From Clostridiales bacterium (GTDB lineage Bacteria > Bacillota > Clostridia > Christensenellales > Borkfalkiaceae), in assembly GCA_015055805.1 (NCBI GenBank), contig SVHN01000007.1:28221-92220 (forward strand): a stretch of DNA of 64,000 nucleotides, in the 5' to 3' direction. Under the pieces are notes generated by a model. It saw only the letters and a program-made list of their open reading frames with translations. It did not search any database and was not told the origin of the DNA. Both the position numbers and the translations under genes were made by a program. Shown one piece after another: positions 32,817 through 40,803 of this stretch (positions within the stretch are counted from its first letter, which is position 1; each line of letters starts with the position of its first letter).

Positions 32817-33647
32817 TTAATTATTTATAGCATTCGCTAGCATCACATACTGCTCTGCGCTTAGATTTTCGCCCCTGACCGTGAGTTCTATTCCTGCCGA
32901 ACCGAGTGCAGATTCTGCCGCAGATCTCGTCATTTTAAATCCGTTCATAAGATTGTTGACAAGCATTTTTCGTCTACTTGAAAATGCAACTCTTACAACG
33001 TCTCTAACCCTTTTAAAATCCACGCCCGAAAACTTGGTTTCATCTATATCTATCTTAACAACCGCCGAATCAACGTTTGGCGCAGGCGTAAACTTTTCGC
33101 GCGGCACTCGCATTATAATTTCAGCATCACCCCTAAGGTTTATACCGACGGTAATCGCGCCGTAGTCGGACGTTGAAGGTTTAGCCGCAAAACGAAGGGC
33201 AACTTCTTCTTGAACCATAATAACCATTGCTTTAAGGTTTTTGGCTTCTTCGATAAAACGCATAACTATCGGCGTTGTTATATAGTACGGAAGATTTGCT
33301 ACAAGAATATATTTACCACCTAGTTTTTTCTCAACGTCGCTAAGTTTATTTTTCATAACGTCTGAAAAAACTATTTCAACGTTATCGTATTCGCTTAAAA
33401 CTTCGTTTAGTATCGGCTTTAAGGTGTGGTCAATTTCATAGCCTATAACTCGCTTTGCTCTTTTTGCGAGCTCAGTCGTGAGTGCGCCTGCACCACAGCC
33501 GATTTCTAATACGGTATCGTCCTTGGTTACGCCTGCACCGATAACGATATCTTCAAGCAAACTTTTATCGGATAGAAAGTTTTGTCCGTACGCTTTTTTC
33601 AACGTAAAGCCGTGTTCAGATAATAATTTTTTAAGTGGTTTTTCCAT
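32817..33647 (-). CDS. rsmA: 16S rRNA adenine dimethyltransferase (KsgA)
   Basis: SAM-dependent enzyme that dimethylates two adjacent adenosines near the 3' end of 16S rRNA. KAYGQNFLSDKSLLEDIV start, SAM loop VLEIGCGAGALTTELAK near 46, and catalytic NLPYYITTPIV near 118. The C-terminal domain has FSSRRKMLVNNLM. 276 residues, complete. AAAGGT precedes the ATG. It follows tatD after a terminator. Confidence 0.95.
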   Translation of the reverse strand: MEKPLKKLLSEHGFTLKKAYGQNFLSDKSLLEDIVIGAGVTKDDTVLEIGCGAGALTTELAKRAKRVIGYEIDHTLKPILNEVLSEYDNVEIVFSDVMKNKLSDVEKKLGGKYILVANLPYYITTPIVMRFIEEAKNLKAMVIMVQEEVALRFAAKPSTSDYGAITVGINLRGDAEIIMRVPREKFTPAPNVDSAVVKIDIDETKFSGVDFKRVRDVVRVAFSSRRKMLVNNLMNGFKMTRSAAESALGSAGIELTVRGENLSAEQYVMLANAINN

Positions 33648-33758
33648 TATTTACCTTTGTTTTTGCCGTATGATTACGACAACTTGAAACATAATATTAA
33701 CGTAAAGAGAAATTCTTTACAGAGTCAATCATTACACGAATGACGAATCAATAATTCA

Positions 33759-33791
33759 AAATAAAGCCGAAAAGACTTTCGGCTTTATTTT
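33759..33791 (-). terminator. Terminator of metG-tatD
   Basis: AAAGCCGAAA-GTCT-TTTCGGCTTT, a perfect ten-base stem, then ATTTTG on the minus strand, directly beyond the tatD stop. Confidence 0.85.
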
Positions 33792-33792
33792 G

Positions 33793-34563
33793 TTATTTAA
33801 GTTTATAAAACAGCCGTCTAGCGTTCTTAAAAACAATATCCGCCATACTTTCCACGTCCCTGCCTTTAAGTTCGGCAAGAAACGCAGTAACTAGCGACAC
33901 GTTCTTCGGACTATTTACACTACCGCGTAAAGGGTGTGGCGCAAGATACGGACTATCGGTTTCAGTAAGGCACATATCGTCGGGAACAAACCTTGCAACG
34001 TCAAGTAAGTTCCTAGCGTTCTTAAAGGTTAAGGGCCCCGCAAAAGAAATATAAATACCGAGTTTTAATATCTCTTCAGCCGTTTCTTTACTGCCCGAAA
34101 AGCAGTGCATAACCGCGCCGCTTTTAAGTTTAGATTTATTATCCTTTAAGATTTTAAGGGTATCAGCCGTAGCGTCCCTACTATGTATAGATATAGGCAA
34201 ATTACGGTCTGAGGCGAGTTCTATTTGACGGATAAACCCAGCCTTTTGTTTTTCTTTATCGTAAGGTTCCCAATGGTAATCAAGACCTATTTCACCTACC
34301 GCAACACACTTTTCGTGGGAAGTAAGTTTTTGAATACGGTCAAACTCGTCGTCGTTAAAACCGTTTATATCACTTGGGTGACAGCCCGTCATAAAATATA
34401 CTGACGGATACTTTTCAGCAAGCGTTTTCCCCGCCTCGGAAGTAAGCGCGCAGCACGCGGCGTTTATTACCGTATCAACACCGTCACGAAGATATTCTTT
34501 AACGACGGCGTCGGTATCTAATAATTTTTGATCGTGAAGATGACAATGCGTATCGACAAACAT
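33793..34563 (-). CDS. tatD: TatD family metal-dependent DNase
   Basis: Amidohydrolase-fold nuclease. Metal ligands lie in FVDTHCHLHD at the N-terminus, VGEIGLDYHW near 90, SIHSRDA near 126, VMHCFSGS near 150 and TETDSPYLAPHPLRG near 200. 256 residues. Its ATG shares one base with the metG stop, giving the metG-tatD pair seen across Firmicutes. Confidence 0.93.
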   Translation of the reverse strand: MFVDTHCHLHDQKLLDTDAVVKEYLRDGVDTVINAACCALTSEAGKTLAEKYPSVYFMTGCHPSDINGFNDDEFDRIQKLTSHEKCVAVGEIGLDYHWEPYDKEKQKAGFIRQIELASDRNLPISIHSRDATADTLKILKDNKSKLKSGAVMHCFSGSKETAEEILKLGIYISFAGPLTFKNARNLLDVARFVPDDMCLTETDSPYLAPHPLRGSVNSPKNVSLVTAFLAELKGRDVESMADIVFKNARRLFYKLK

Positions 34564-36542
34564 TAAAAAATCATGCTCCCGTCCGCAATGTCTTTTTCAG
34601 GTGTAAGGTAAGCGATATTTCCGTTTTCGTCTTCCGCACAAACTATCATGCCTTCGCTAACTATTCCGCAGAGTTTACAAGGCTTTAAGTTAGTTATCAT
34701 AGCAAGTTTTTTACCGACGAGTTCTTCTGGGGTATAATAAAGTGCTATACCGCTAACTACCGTTCTCGTTTCTTCGCCAACCTTAACTGTGAGTTTAAGA
34801 AGTTTTTTGCTCTTTTCAACCTTTTCGCATGCTATAACTTTGGCTATTTTGAGTTCAACCTTGCCAAAATCGTCAATGTCAATAGGCTCTTTCTTAGAGT
34901 GGTCGTGAAGTTTTACTTCGGGTTTTTTCTCGTCCTTTTTCTCGTCCTTTTTATCTTCGATTTTTTCTCTTCTTTCTTCTATCATTGCGTTCACCTTTTC
35001 CATAACCTTTACGCTATCAAGCCTTGCAAACAAAATCTCAGGCGTTTCCGTAACCTTTATGCTGTCTATAAGACCGAACTTATTTGCATCGTCGTATTCC
35101 CTTAAAGGCGCACCGATCATATCGGCAACCTTTTTACAGGTATCGGGCATAAACGGCGTGAGTAATGACGAACCGATTATTATTGCCTCGGTCAGATTAT
35201 ACAGTACGGTTTTAAGTCTATCCTTTTTGCTCTCGTCTTTAGCAAGTGCCCACGGCATAGTTTCATCAATATATTTATTAGCGCGTCTAAATACGGAAAT
35301 TACTTCTGCAATAGCATCGGCTATTCTGTACTCGTCCATCTTCGCTTTGATCTTGTCCCTTGCAGCGGTCACAACGGCTTTAAGTTCATCGTCTACCGTT
35401 TTATTAACCTTTGCATCTTCAACGATTCCGCCAAAATATTTATTGCTCATTGCAATAGTACGGCTAACCAAGTTTCCGTATACGTTCGCAAGGTCGCTAT
35501 TGATAGTGTCGATAACGCCTTCCCACGAAATAAGTCCGTCGTTGTCCTGCGGCATAGCCGTCAAAACGTAATACCTTACGGCATCTTTGCCAAAGTATTC
35601 TACGAGATCGTCGGCATACATAACGTTGCCTTTAGATTTACTCATTTTTCCGCCGTCTTGAAGTAGCCAACCGTGACCGTAAACTTTCTTGGGTAGCGGT
35701 ACGCCTAGCGCCATTAAAAATATCGGCCAGTAAATGGTATGGAAACGGATTATATCTTTACCTATAATATGAACGTCGGCAGGCCAAAGTTTATTGTACT
35801 GCTCGGTACTGTTGCCGTCCGCATCATAACCTACGCCCGTAATATAGTTTGTGAGCGCGTCAAGCCAAACGTAAACGACGTGTTTACTGTCAAAATCAAC
35901 GGGGATACCCCACTTAAACGAACTTCTTGAAACGCAAAGGTCTTGTAGACCGGGTTTAAGGAAGTTATTTACCATCTCGTTCTTTCTCGATATCGGAAGA
36001 ATAAATTCTGGGTGGTCGTTATAATACTGCATTAATTGATCGGCGTATTTACTCATCTTAAAAAAGTACGCTTCTTCTTGGGATTTTTTGACTTCCCTAC
36101 CACAATCGGGGCATTTTCCGTCAACAAGTTGACTTTCCGTCCAGAAAGATTCGCAAGGCGTGCAGTACCAACCTTCGTATGAACCTTTGTATATATCGCC
36201 CTGTTCGTATAATTTTTTGAATATTTTCTGAACCTGTTTTTCGTGATAGTCGTCAGTCGTTCTTATAAACTTATCGTACGACACACCGACCAAATCCCAG
36301 ATTCTCTTTATTTCTTCGGCAACGCCGTCAACAAAGGCTTTGGGCGTAAGGTTTGCAGCCGCCGCCTTTTCTTCTATCTTTTGACCGTGCTCGTCCGTCC
36401 CCGTTTGAAAAAATACGTCGTAGCCTTCGTAACGCTTAAAGCGCGCTACGCTGTCTGCTAGTATTGCTTCGTAAGTGTTTCCGATGTGCGGTTTGCCTGA
36501 AGTGTAAGCTATTGCCGTAGTTATATAAAATTTGTCTTTCAC
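34563..36542 (-). CDS. metG: Methionyl-tRNA synthetase with C-terminal tRNA-binding domain (GTG start)
   Basis: Class I synthetase. TAIAYTSGKPHIGN carries the HIGH-type site, the knuckle CTPCESFWTESQLVDGKCPDCG binds zinc, and KMSKSKGN closes the catalytic loop. The anticodon helical domain follows, then a Lys/Glu-rich linker (KDEKKDEKKPE) and an EMAP/Trbp111 OB domain (IDDFGKVELKIAKVIACEKV to the end). I start at GTG 36542 because GAGGAAAG lies eight bases before it; 659 residues. Confidence 0.94.
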   Translation of the reverse strand: MKDKFYITTAIAYTSGKPHIGNTYEAILADSVARFKRYEGYDVFFQTGTDEHGQKIEEKAAAANLTPKAFVDGVAEEIKRIWDLVGVSYDKFIRTTDDYHEKQVQKIFKKLYEQGDIYKGSYEGWYCTPCESFWTESQLVDGKCPDCGREVKKSQEEAYFFKMSKYADQLMQYYNDHPEFILPISRKNEMVNNFLKPGLQDLCVSRSSFKWGIPVDFDSKHVVYVWLDALTNYITGVGYDADGNSTEQYNKLWPADVHIIGKDIIRFHTIYWPIFLMALGVPLPKKVYGHGWLLQDGGKMSKSKGNVMYADDLVEYFGKDAVRYYVLTAMPQDNDGLISWEGVIDTINSDLANVYGNLVSRTIAMSNKYFGGIVEDAKVNKTVDDELKAVVTAARDKIKAKMDEYRIADAIAEVISVFRRANKYIDETMPWALAKDESKKDRLKTVLYNLTEAIIIGSSLLTPFMPDTCKKVADMIGAPLREYDDANKFGLIDSIKVTETPEILFARLDSVKVMEKVNAMIEERREKIEDKKDEKKDEKKPEVKLHDHSKKEPIDIDDFGKVELKIAKVIACEKVEKSKKLLKLTVKVGEETRTVVSGIALYYTPEELVGKKLAMITNLKPCKLCGIVSEGMIVCAEDENGNIAYLTPEKDIADGSMIF

Positions 36543-36632
36543 TTTTCTTTCCTCGTAAACTTTCAAGTTTTTACCGACTAAAAAAATTCTACCCGATTTT
36601 TTAATCTTATATTATTTTAGCACATTTTTTCA

Positions 36633-36661
36633 GCATATTCAAGGATTATTCGGCATAAAGT
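36633..36661 (+). promoter_or_regulatory. Sigma-E-type sporulation promoter of spmAB
   Basis: GCATATT (36633-36639), 14-base spacer, CATAAAGT (36654-36661). The Bacillus sigma-E consensus is kmATATT, 13-14 bases, CATACAnT, so 14 of the 15 scored positions of the two boxes fit. spmA is a sigma-E gene in Bacillus. The ATG starts at 36668, only six bases after the -10 box. Confidence 0.7.
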
Positions 36662-36667
36662 TTACCT

Positions 36668-37222
36668 ATGAACGTAATTTTTGGACTTGTTATCCTTATT
36701 TCTTCAATTTTACTTCTATTTATTAACCCTGACGCAATGTTATCATCTATGTTATCGGGTGGGCAAAAGGCACTCGACCTATCCTTAAAAATAGTTGTTA
36801 TTCATGCCGTATGGATGGGTGTTTTTGAATTATTAGAGCGGTCGGGGCTATCCAACAAATTTGCTAGACTTTTACGCCCTGTAAATAAGTTTTTATTCGG
36901 AAAACTTCCCGATAAAGCAAACGACTATATGTCGCTCAATATCTCGGCAAATATTCTCGGCATGAGTGGCGCAACCACCCCTATGGGCATTAAGTCTATC
37001 AACGAACTTGAAAAGCACCCCGACACGCAATACGCTATAACTATGTTTTTCGTTATAAATGCAACGAGTATTCAGTTAATACCGTCTTCGGTTTTAGCAC
37101 TTAGAACTAGCCTTGGCTCGGTTTCACCGTCCGATATAATTTTACCGACCGTGCTTGCGACTTTACTTTCGTCGGTAATAGGCATTCTACTTGTAAAAAT
37201 CTTTGTTAAAAAACCTAGGTGA
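36668..37222 (+). CDS. spmA: Spore maturation protein A
   Basis: 184-residue nucleoside-recognition-domain membrane protein. Four or five hydrophobic segments, with LKIVVIHAVWMGVFELLERSGL near 40 and NISANILGMSGATTPMGIKSI near 90-110, both typical of SpmA. In Bacillus, SpmA and SpmB act in the mother cell and are needed for proper core dehydration. No ribosome site precedes the ATG; together with the promoter position this suggests a leaderless start. spmB follows after two bases. Confidence 0.9.
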   Translation: MNVIFGLVILISSILLLFINPDAMLSSMLSGGQKALDLSLKIVVIHAVWMGVFELLERSGLSNKFARLLRPVNKFLFGKLPDKANDYMSLNISANILGMSGATTPMGIKSINELEKHPDTQYAITMFFVINATSIQLIPSSVLALRTSLGSVSPSDIILPTVLATLLSSVIGILLVKIFVKKPR

Positions 37223-37224
37223 TT

Positions 37225-37731
37225 ATGTCAAAATATATTATCCCCGCTCTTTTCGTGCTTATATTTGCATACTCTTTTGTCAAAAAGGTCAAGCCTTACG
37301 ACGCCTTTACCGAAGGCGCAAAATCGGCTATACCTTTCGCTATGAGCGTTTTTCCATATCTAGCAAGCATTTTCGTACTTACTGAACTATTTGAGGCAAG
37401 CGGTTTATCCGATGCCGTTTCTCGATTAGTGTCACCACTTTTTAATCTTTTAGGAATACCAAAAGAGCTAACTAAATTAGTACTAATTAAACCTTTTTCA
37501 GGCAACGGCGCGCTTGCGATTTTATCAGAAATCTACACTCAGTACGGTGTTGATAGCTACCTTTCTCGTTGCGCATCTGTAATTTACGGCAGCAGTGAAA
37601 CGGTATTTTACGTCGCAGCAGTTTACTTTGCAGGGGCAAAAACAAAAAACCTTACCCTGCCTATTATAATATCTCTTATCGCATCTTTTGCATCTTGTGT
37701 GTTTGCTTGCTTTATTTGCTTGGTAATGTGA
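37225..37731 (+). CDS. spmB: Spore maturation protein B
   Basis: 168 residues, five hydrophobic segments, with the SpmB hallmarks KVKPYDAFTEGAKSAIPFAM near 21 and LIKPFSGNGALAILSEIYTQYG near 85-110, then SVIYGSSETVFYVAAVYFG-like segment near 125. The start is the ATG at 37225 with AGGTG just before it; a GTG at 37219 overlapping the spmA stop is possible. It completes the spmAB operon and supports a sporulating or recently sporulating lineage. Confidence 0.9.
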   Translation: MSKYIIPALFVLIFAYSFVKKVKPYDAFTEGAKSAIPFAMSVFPYLASIFVLTELFEASGLSDAVSRLVSPLFNLLGIPKELTKLVLIKPFSGNGALAILSEIYTQYGVDSYLSRCASVIYGSSETVFYVAAVYFAGAKTKNLTLPIIISLIASFASCVFACFICLVM

Positions 37732-37773
37732 AAACCGCCCAAATTAGGCGGTTTACAAATTATTAATTAACTA

Positions 37774-39705
37774 TTAAACTTTTTTGGATCTGTCTTCGTC
37801 GACAAGTTTTTTGATTATTTCGTCAAGCGACATTACGCCGAGTTTGCCTTCTTTTCTTGAAGATACGGAAACCGTTCCGTCGGCTAATTCTTTATCGCCA
37901 ACAACGAACTGATAAGGTACTTTTTCTAAGGTTGCTTCTCTTATCTTGTAGCCTATGGTTTCATTACGGTTATCAGCCTCTGCCCTTAATCCGTATTTTT
38001 TAAGTTCTTCTACCACTTTATTTGCGTAATCTGCCGTTCTTTCCGTTAAACTTAAAACCTTAACCTGTACGGGGCAAATCCAGAACGGGAACGCGCCTGC
38101 ATATTTTTCAATGAGCATTGCGAGCGTTCTTTCATAGCATCCGATTGAACTTCTGTGGATAATGAACGGATGCTGTTTATCGCCGTTTTCGTCAATGTAG
38201 GTCATATCAAAGCTCTTTCCAGCTGCAAAGTCAAGTTGGATAGTTATAATAGTATCTTCCTTGCCATAAACGTTTTTAGCCTGAACGTCAAGTTTAGGTC
38301 CGTAGAAAGCCGCCTCGTCGTCAGCCTCGACGTAGTCGATACCGATATCGTCAAGTATCTGTTTCATAAGTGCTTCGGTGCTATTCCAAGCCTCGTCGTT
38401 ATCGATATATTTTTCTTTATTAGCCTTACCGCGCTTTGAGAAACGGAAAGTAACGTCTTCTCTCATTCCCAAGCAATCTAAGAAGTAATAACTGAGTTCT
38501 AAACAACGCTTAAATTCTTCTTCGATCTGTTCGGGCGTACATACGATATGTCCGTCCGAAAGGGTGAACTGACGAACACGGATAAGTCCGTGCATTTCGC
38601 CGCTTGCCTCTTTTCTAAACAGGGTTGCCGTTTCGCTGTATCTGCAAGGTAAATCCCTATAACTCTTCAAGCCGTTTTTATAAATTTGATACTGGAAAGG
38701 ACAAGTCATGGGACGAAGTGCCATAGCCTCAGGTGAGTTCTCGTCGCCCAAAATAAACATTTTATCTCTATAATGATCCCAGTGTCCAGAAATCCTATAA
38801 AGGTCGTGTTTTGCCATATACGGCGTTTTGGTGATCATAAAGCCTCTCTTTTCTTCTTCGTCTTCAACGAATCTTGAAAGGATCTGCATAATCTTTGCGC
38901 CCTTAGGTGCTAATATAGGAAGTCCTTGACCAACGACTTCTTCGGTAAGGAATATTCCTAGTTCCCTGCCGAGTTTGTTGTGGTCGCGTTTTTTAGCCTC
39001 TTCTAGCGCGGTAAGATATTCGTCAAGTTCGCTCTTCTTTGCAAAAGCCGTACCGTAAATTCTAGTGAGCATCTTGTTCTTTTCGTCACCCCTCCAGTAC
39101 GCACCTGTAATAGAAGTAAGTTTGAACGCTTTTATCTTTCCCGTAGACGGAAGATGCGGTCCACGGCACAAATCCATAAAGTCGCCCTGTTTATAACAAG
39201 AAATAACGCTACCAGCAGGAAGATCGCCGATAAGTTCTACCTTATAAGGCTCGGAAAAATCTTTGAAGATTTTAACTGCGTCACGCTTTGAATAAACTAT
39301 GCGTTCAATCGGAAAGTCGCTCTTTATTATATCTTTCATTTCGCTTTCGATTTTAGCGATATCTGCCTGACTTATAGGCGTTTTAAATTCTATGTCGTAA
39401 TAAAATCCGTTCTCGATAGTAGGACCTATTGCAAGTTTGCTCGTCGGGAAAATATTTTTAACCGCTTGTGCCAAAACGTGCGACGCCGTATGACGATAAA
39501 CGTCTAAACCTTCTTTGTCTTTTAAGGTTATTATCTGAACTTCACAATCCTTATCAACCACCGTTGAAAGATCGACGAGTTCGCCGTTTACTTTAGCGCA
39601 AACAGCGTTTCTCCACAAACCTTCCGATATGGCTTTTGCAACGTCCGATACGGTTACGGCTCCTTCAAACTCTAAAACCGAACCGTCTTTTAGTGTAATT
39701 TTCAT
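37774..39705 (-). CDS. thrS: Threonyl-tRNA synthetase
   Basis: Class II synthetase with TGS domain (1-60), editing domain with HTASHVLAQAVKNIF near 74 and the Cys/His site, then the catalytic core: motif 2 YSETATLFRKEASGEMHGLIRVRQFT, zinc ligands near MTCPFQ, HIVC and HRSSIGCYERTLAMLIE (motif 3). The C-terminal anticodon domain starts near 540. 643 residues from the ATG at 39705, which has GGGAGG seven bases upstream. Expression is controlled by the T-box leader. Confidence 0.96.
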   Translation of the reverse strand: MKITLKDGSVLEFEGAVTVSDVAKAISEGLWRNAVCAKVNGELVDLSTVVDKDCEVQIITLKDKEGLDVYRHTASHVLAQAVKNIFPTSKLAIGPTIENGFYYDIEFKTPISQADIAKIESEMKDIIKSDFPIERIVYSKRDAVKIFKDFSEPYKVELIGDLPAGSVISCYKQGDFMDLCRGPHLPSTGKIKAFKLTSITGAYWRGDEKNKMLTRIYGTAFAKKSELDEYLTALEEAKKRDHNKLGRELGIFLTEEVVGQGLPILAPKGAKIMQILSRFVEDEEEKRGFMITKTPYMAKHDLYRISGHWDHYRDKMFILGDENSPEAMALRPMTCPFQYQIYKNGLKSYRDLPCRYSETATLFRKEASGEMHGLIRVRQFTLSDGHIVCTPEQIEEEFKRCLELSYYFLDCLGMREDVTFRFSKRGKANKEKYIDNDEAWNSTEALMKQILDDIGIDYVEADDEAAFYGPKLDVQAKNVYGKEDTIITIQLDFAAGKSFDMTYIDENGDKQHPFIIHRSSIGCYERTLAMLIEKYAGAFPFWICPVQVKVLSLTERTADYANKVVEELKKYGLRAEADNRNETIGYKIREATLEKVPYQFVVGDKELADGTVSVSSRKEGKLGVMSLDEIIKKLVDEDRSKKV

Positions 39706-39763
39706 AAGTATTCCTCCCATTATTACTTAATCGTTTTATCAGTTACGTCTGATAAAATATAAT

Positions 39764-40000
39764 AAAAAAATCCTTAAACCTAAACAGTTTAAGGACGAAT
39801 TATTTCCGCGTTTCCACCTTAATTGCCGCCGAGCACGACGACCTCTCTTTATCCGCTTAAAAGTGCGGTAACTTATGCCAAAACGGTGGTTTCGCTTTTC
39901 TTTTATCGCTATGGGCTTTCACCTTTCCCCACTCTCTTATAAACGCATCAAAGACGCTACTTGTCCGTTCATTAACGGCAAATTTATCTTAATTTGTACT
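39764..40000 (-). ncRNA. Thr-specific T-box riboswitch leader of thrS
   Basis: Minus-strand leader of thrS. The T-box core AAGGTGGAAACGCGG is at 39806-39820, followed by the terminator CCTTAAAC...GTTTAAGG and seven T (39764-39795). Upstream are Stem I elements AGTAGCG, AGAGAG and GGTGAAAGCC, and a specifier region GAAACCACCG at 39885-39890 that presents ACC, a threonine codon. Uncharged tRNA-Thr should stabilise the antiterminator and allow thrS expression. A second hairpin (TTTTATCAG/CTGATAAAA, 39734-39757) sits between terminator and start codon. Confidence 0.92.
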
Positions 40001-40005
40001 ATTAT

Positions 40006-40032
40006 ATTATACCAAATTTTCAGTTTTGTCAA
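40006..40032 (-). promoter_or_regulatory. Promoter of the thrS T-box leader
   Basis: Minus strand TTGACA (40027-40032) and TATAAT (40006-40011), 15 bases apart; an overlapping second TATAAT at 40001-40006 would give 20. Neither spacing is ideal, but both boxes are consensus. It lies within the ytxC stop region. Confidence 0.6.
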
Positions 40033-40036
40033 CTCT

Positions 40037-40774
40037 TTAATTAAGATATTTTCCGCCGCCGCCAAATCTATTTGAAAAATATATCTTGTCAGTATAATAT
40101 TCTTTAAGGTAAAACTCGTCGTCTTTGGGAATATCGCCGAAAAGTTCTACTTCTCCGCAGCCGCTTAACAAAACCTCCCTTACTATCTCTACCCCGTCGC
40201 CGCCCAATAGCATACTACGCCTTAAACGCCTATAATGCGAGTCGTAAACCTTTCCGCAATCAACGTACACCCTTTTTTTCTTGTTTTCTAGAAGATAGGT
40301 TATAAATTCTTTAAGTTGGGTATTTAGAAAACTTGTTGGAATATACGACGCAACGTCGCTCCATTTTTTCTTTAACGGTTTAAGTCTAAAATTATACACG
40401 CCGTCAACAGCCATATTCGTATACCCTTTGATTTTATCAAGCGAATATTTCTTATCGTCGTCAAGGTCCGCCGCTATTAGGCTTGCTAAGAGTATTTCTT
40501 TCTCTATGGTTTTAAGTCCGCTAGTGCTGACGTTTTTCTTAAAAAAGTCGTACTTATATTTTATCACCACGACTTCTGCGACTTTATCGGCTATCTCGGT
40601 TTTTATTATATCAGAATAACACTCTGCGCAGTTTATAGTTAATTTTGCGCGACCAGAGTTTCGCTCTAAACGCGCCGTACAGCCTGCATAAGTGAACATT
40701 TCACTCATTGCCGACTGGACGTACATAAGATTGCTCTCGTTGTAATCGTTTTCAGTAACAGTCAATTGAATCAT
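40037..40774 (-). CDS. ytxC: YtxC-like sporulation protein
   Basis: 245-residue soluble protein that looks like the YtxC family: N-terminal ferredoxin-like half (MIQLTVTENDYNES...), then helical half with KKWSDVASYIPTSFLNTQLKEFITYLLENKKKRVYVDC. The identification rests partly on position: ytxC lies directly upstream of thrS in Bacillus and relatives, as here. Function is unknown beyond a link to sporulation. The start is probably the ATG at 40774; GGAG is too far (15 bases), and a TTG at 40795 is an alternative. It is 29 bases after the P-type ATPase. Confidence 0.7.
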   Translation of the reverse strand: MIQLTVTENDYNESNLMYVQSAMSEMFTYAGCTARLERNSGRAKLTINCAECYSDIIKTEIADKVAEVVVIKYKYDFFKKNVSTSGLKTIEKEILLASLIAADLDDDKKYSLDKIKGYTNMAVDGVYNFRLKPLKKKWSDVASYIPTSFLNTQLKEFITYLLENKKKRVYVDCGKVYDSHYRRLRRSMLLGGDGVEIVREVLLSGCGEVELFGDIPKDDEFYLKEYYTDKIYFSNRFGGGGKYLN

Positions 40775-40803
40775 ATAGTTTAGTTTACGCTCCAAAGCAA
40801 AAT

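Noticed and set aside
36542..36566. Longer metG start at TTG 36566
   Set aside because: The ribosome site GAGGAAAG lies after it and fits the GTG at 36542.
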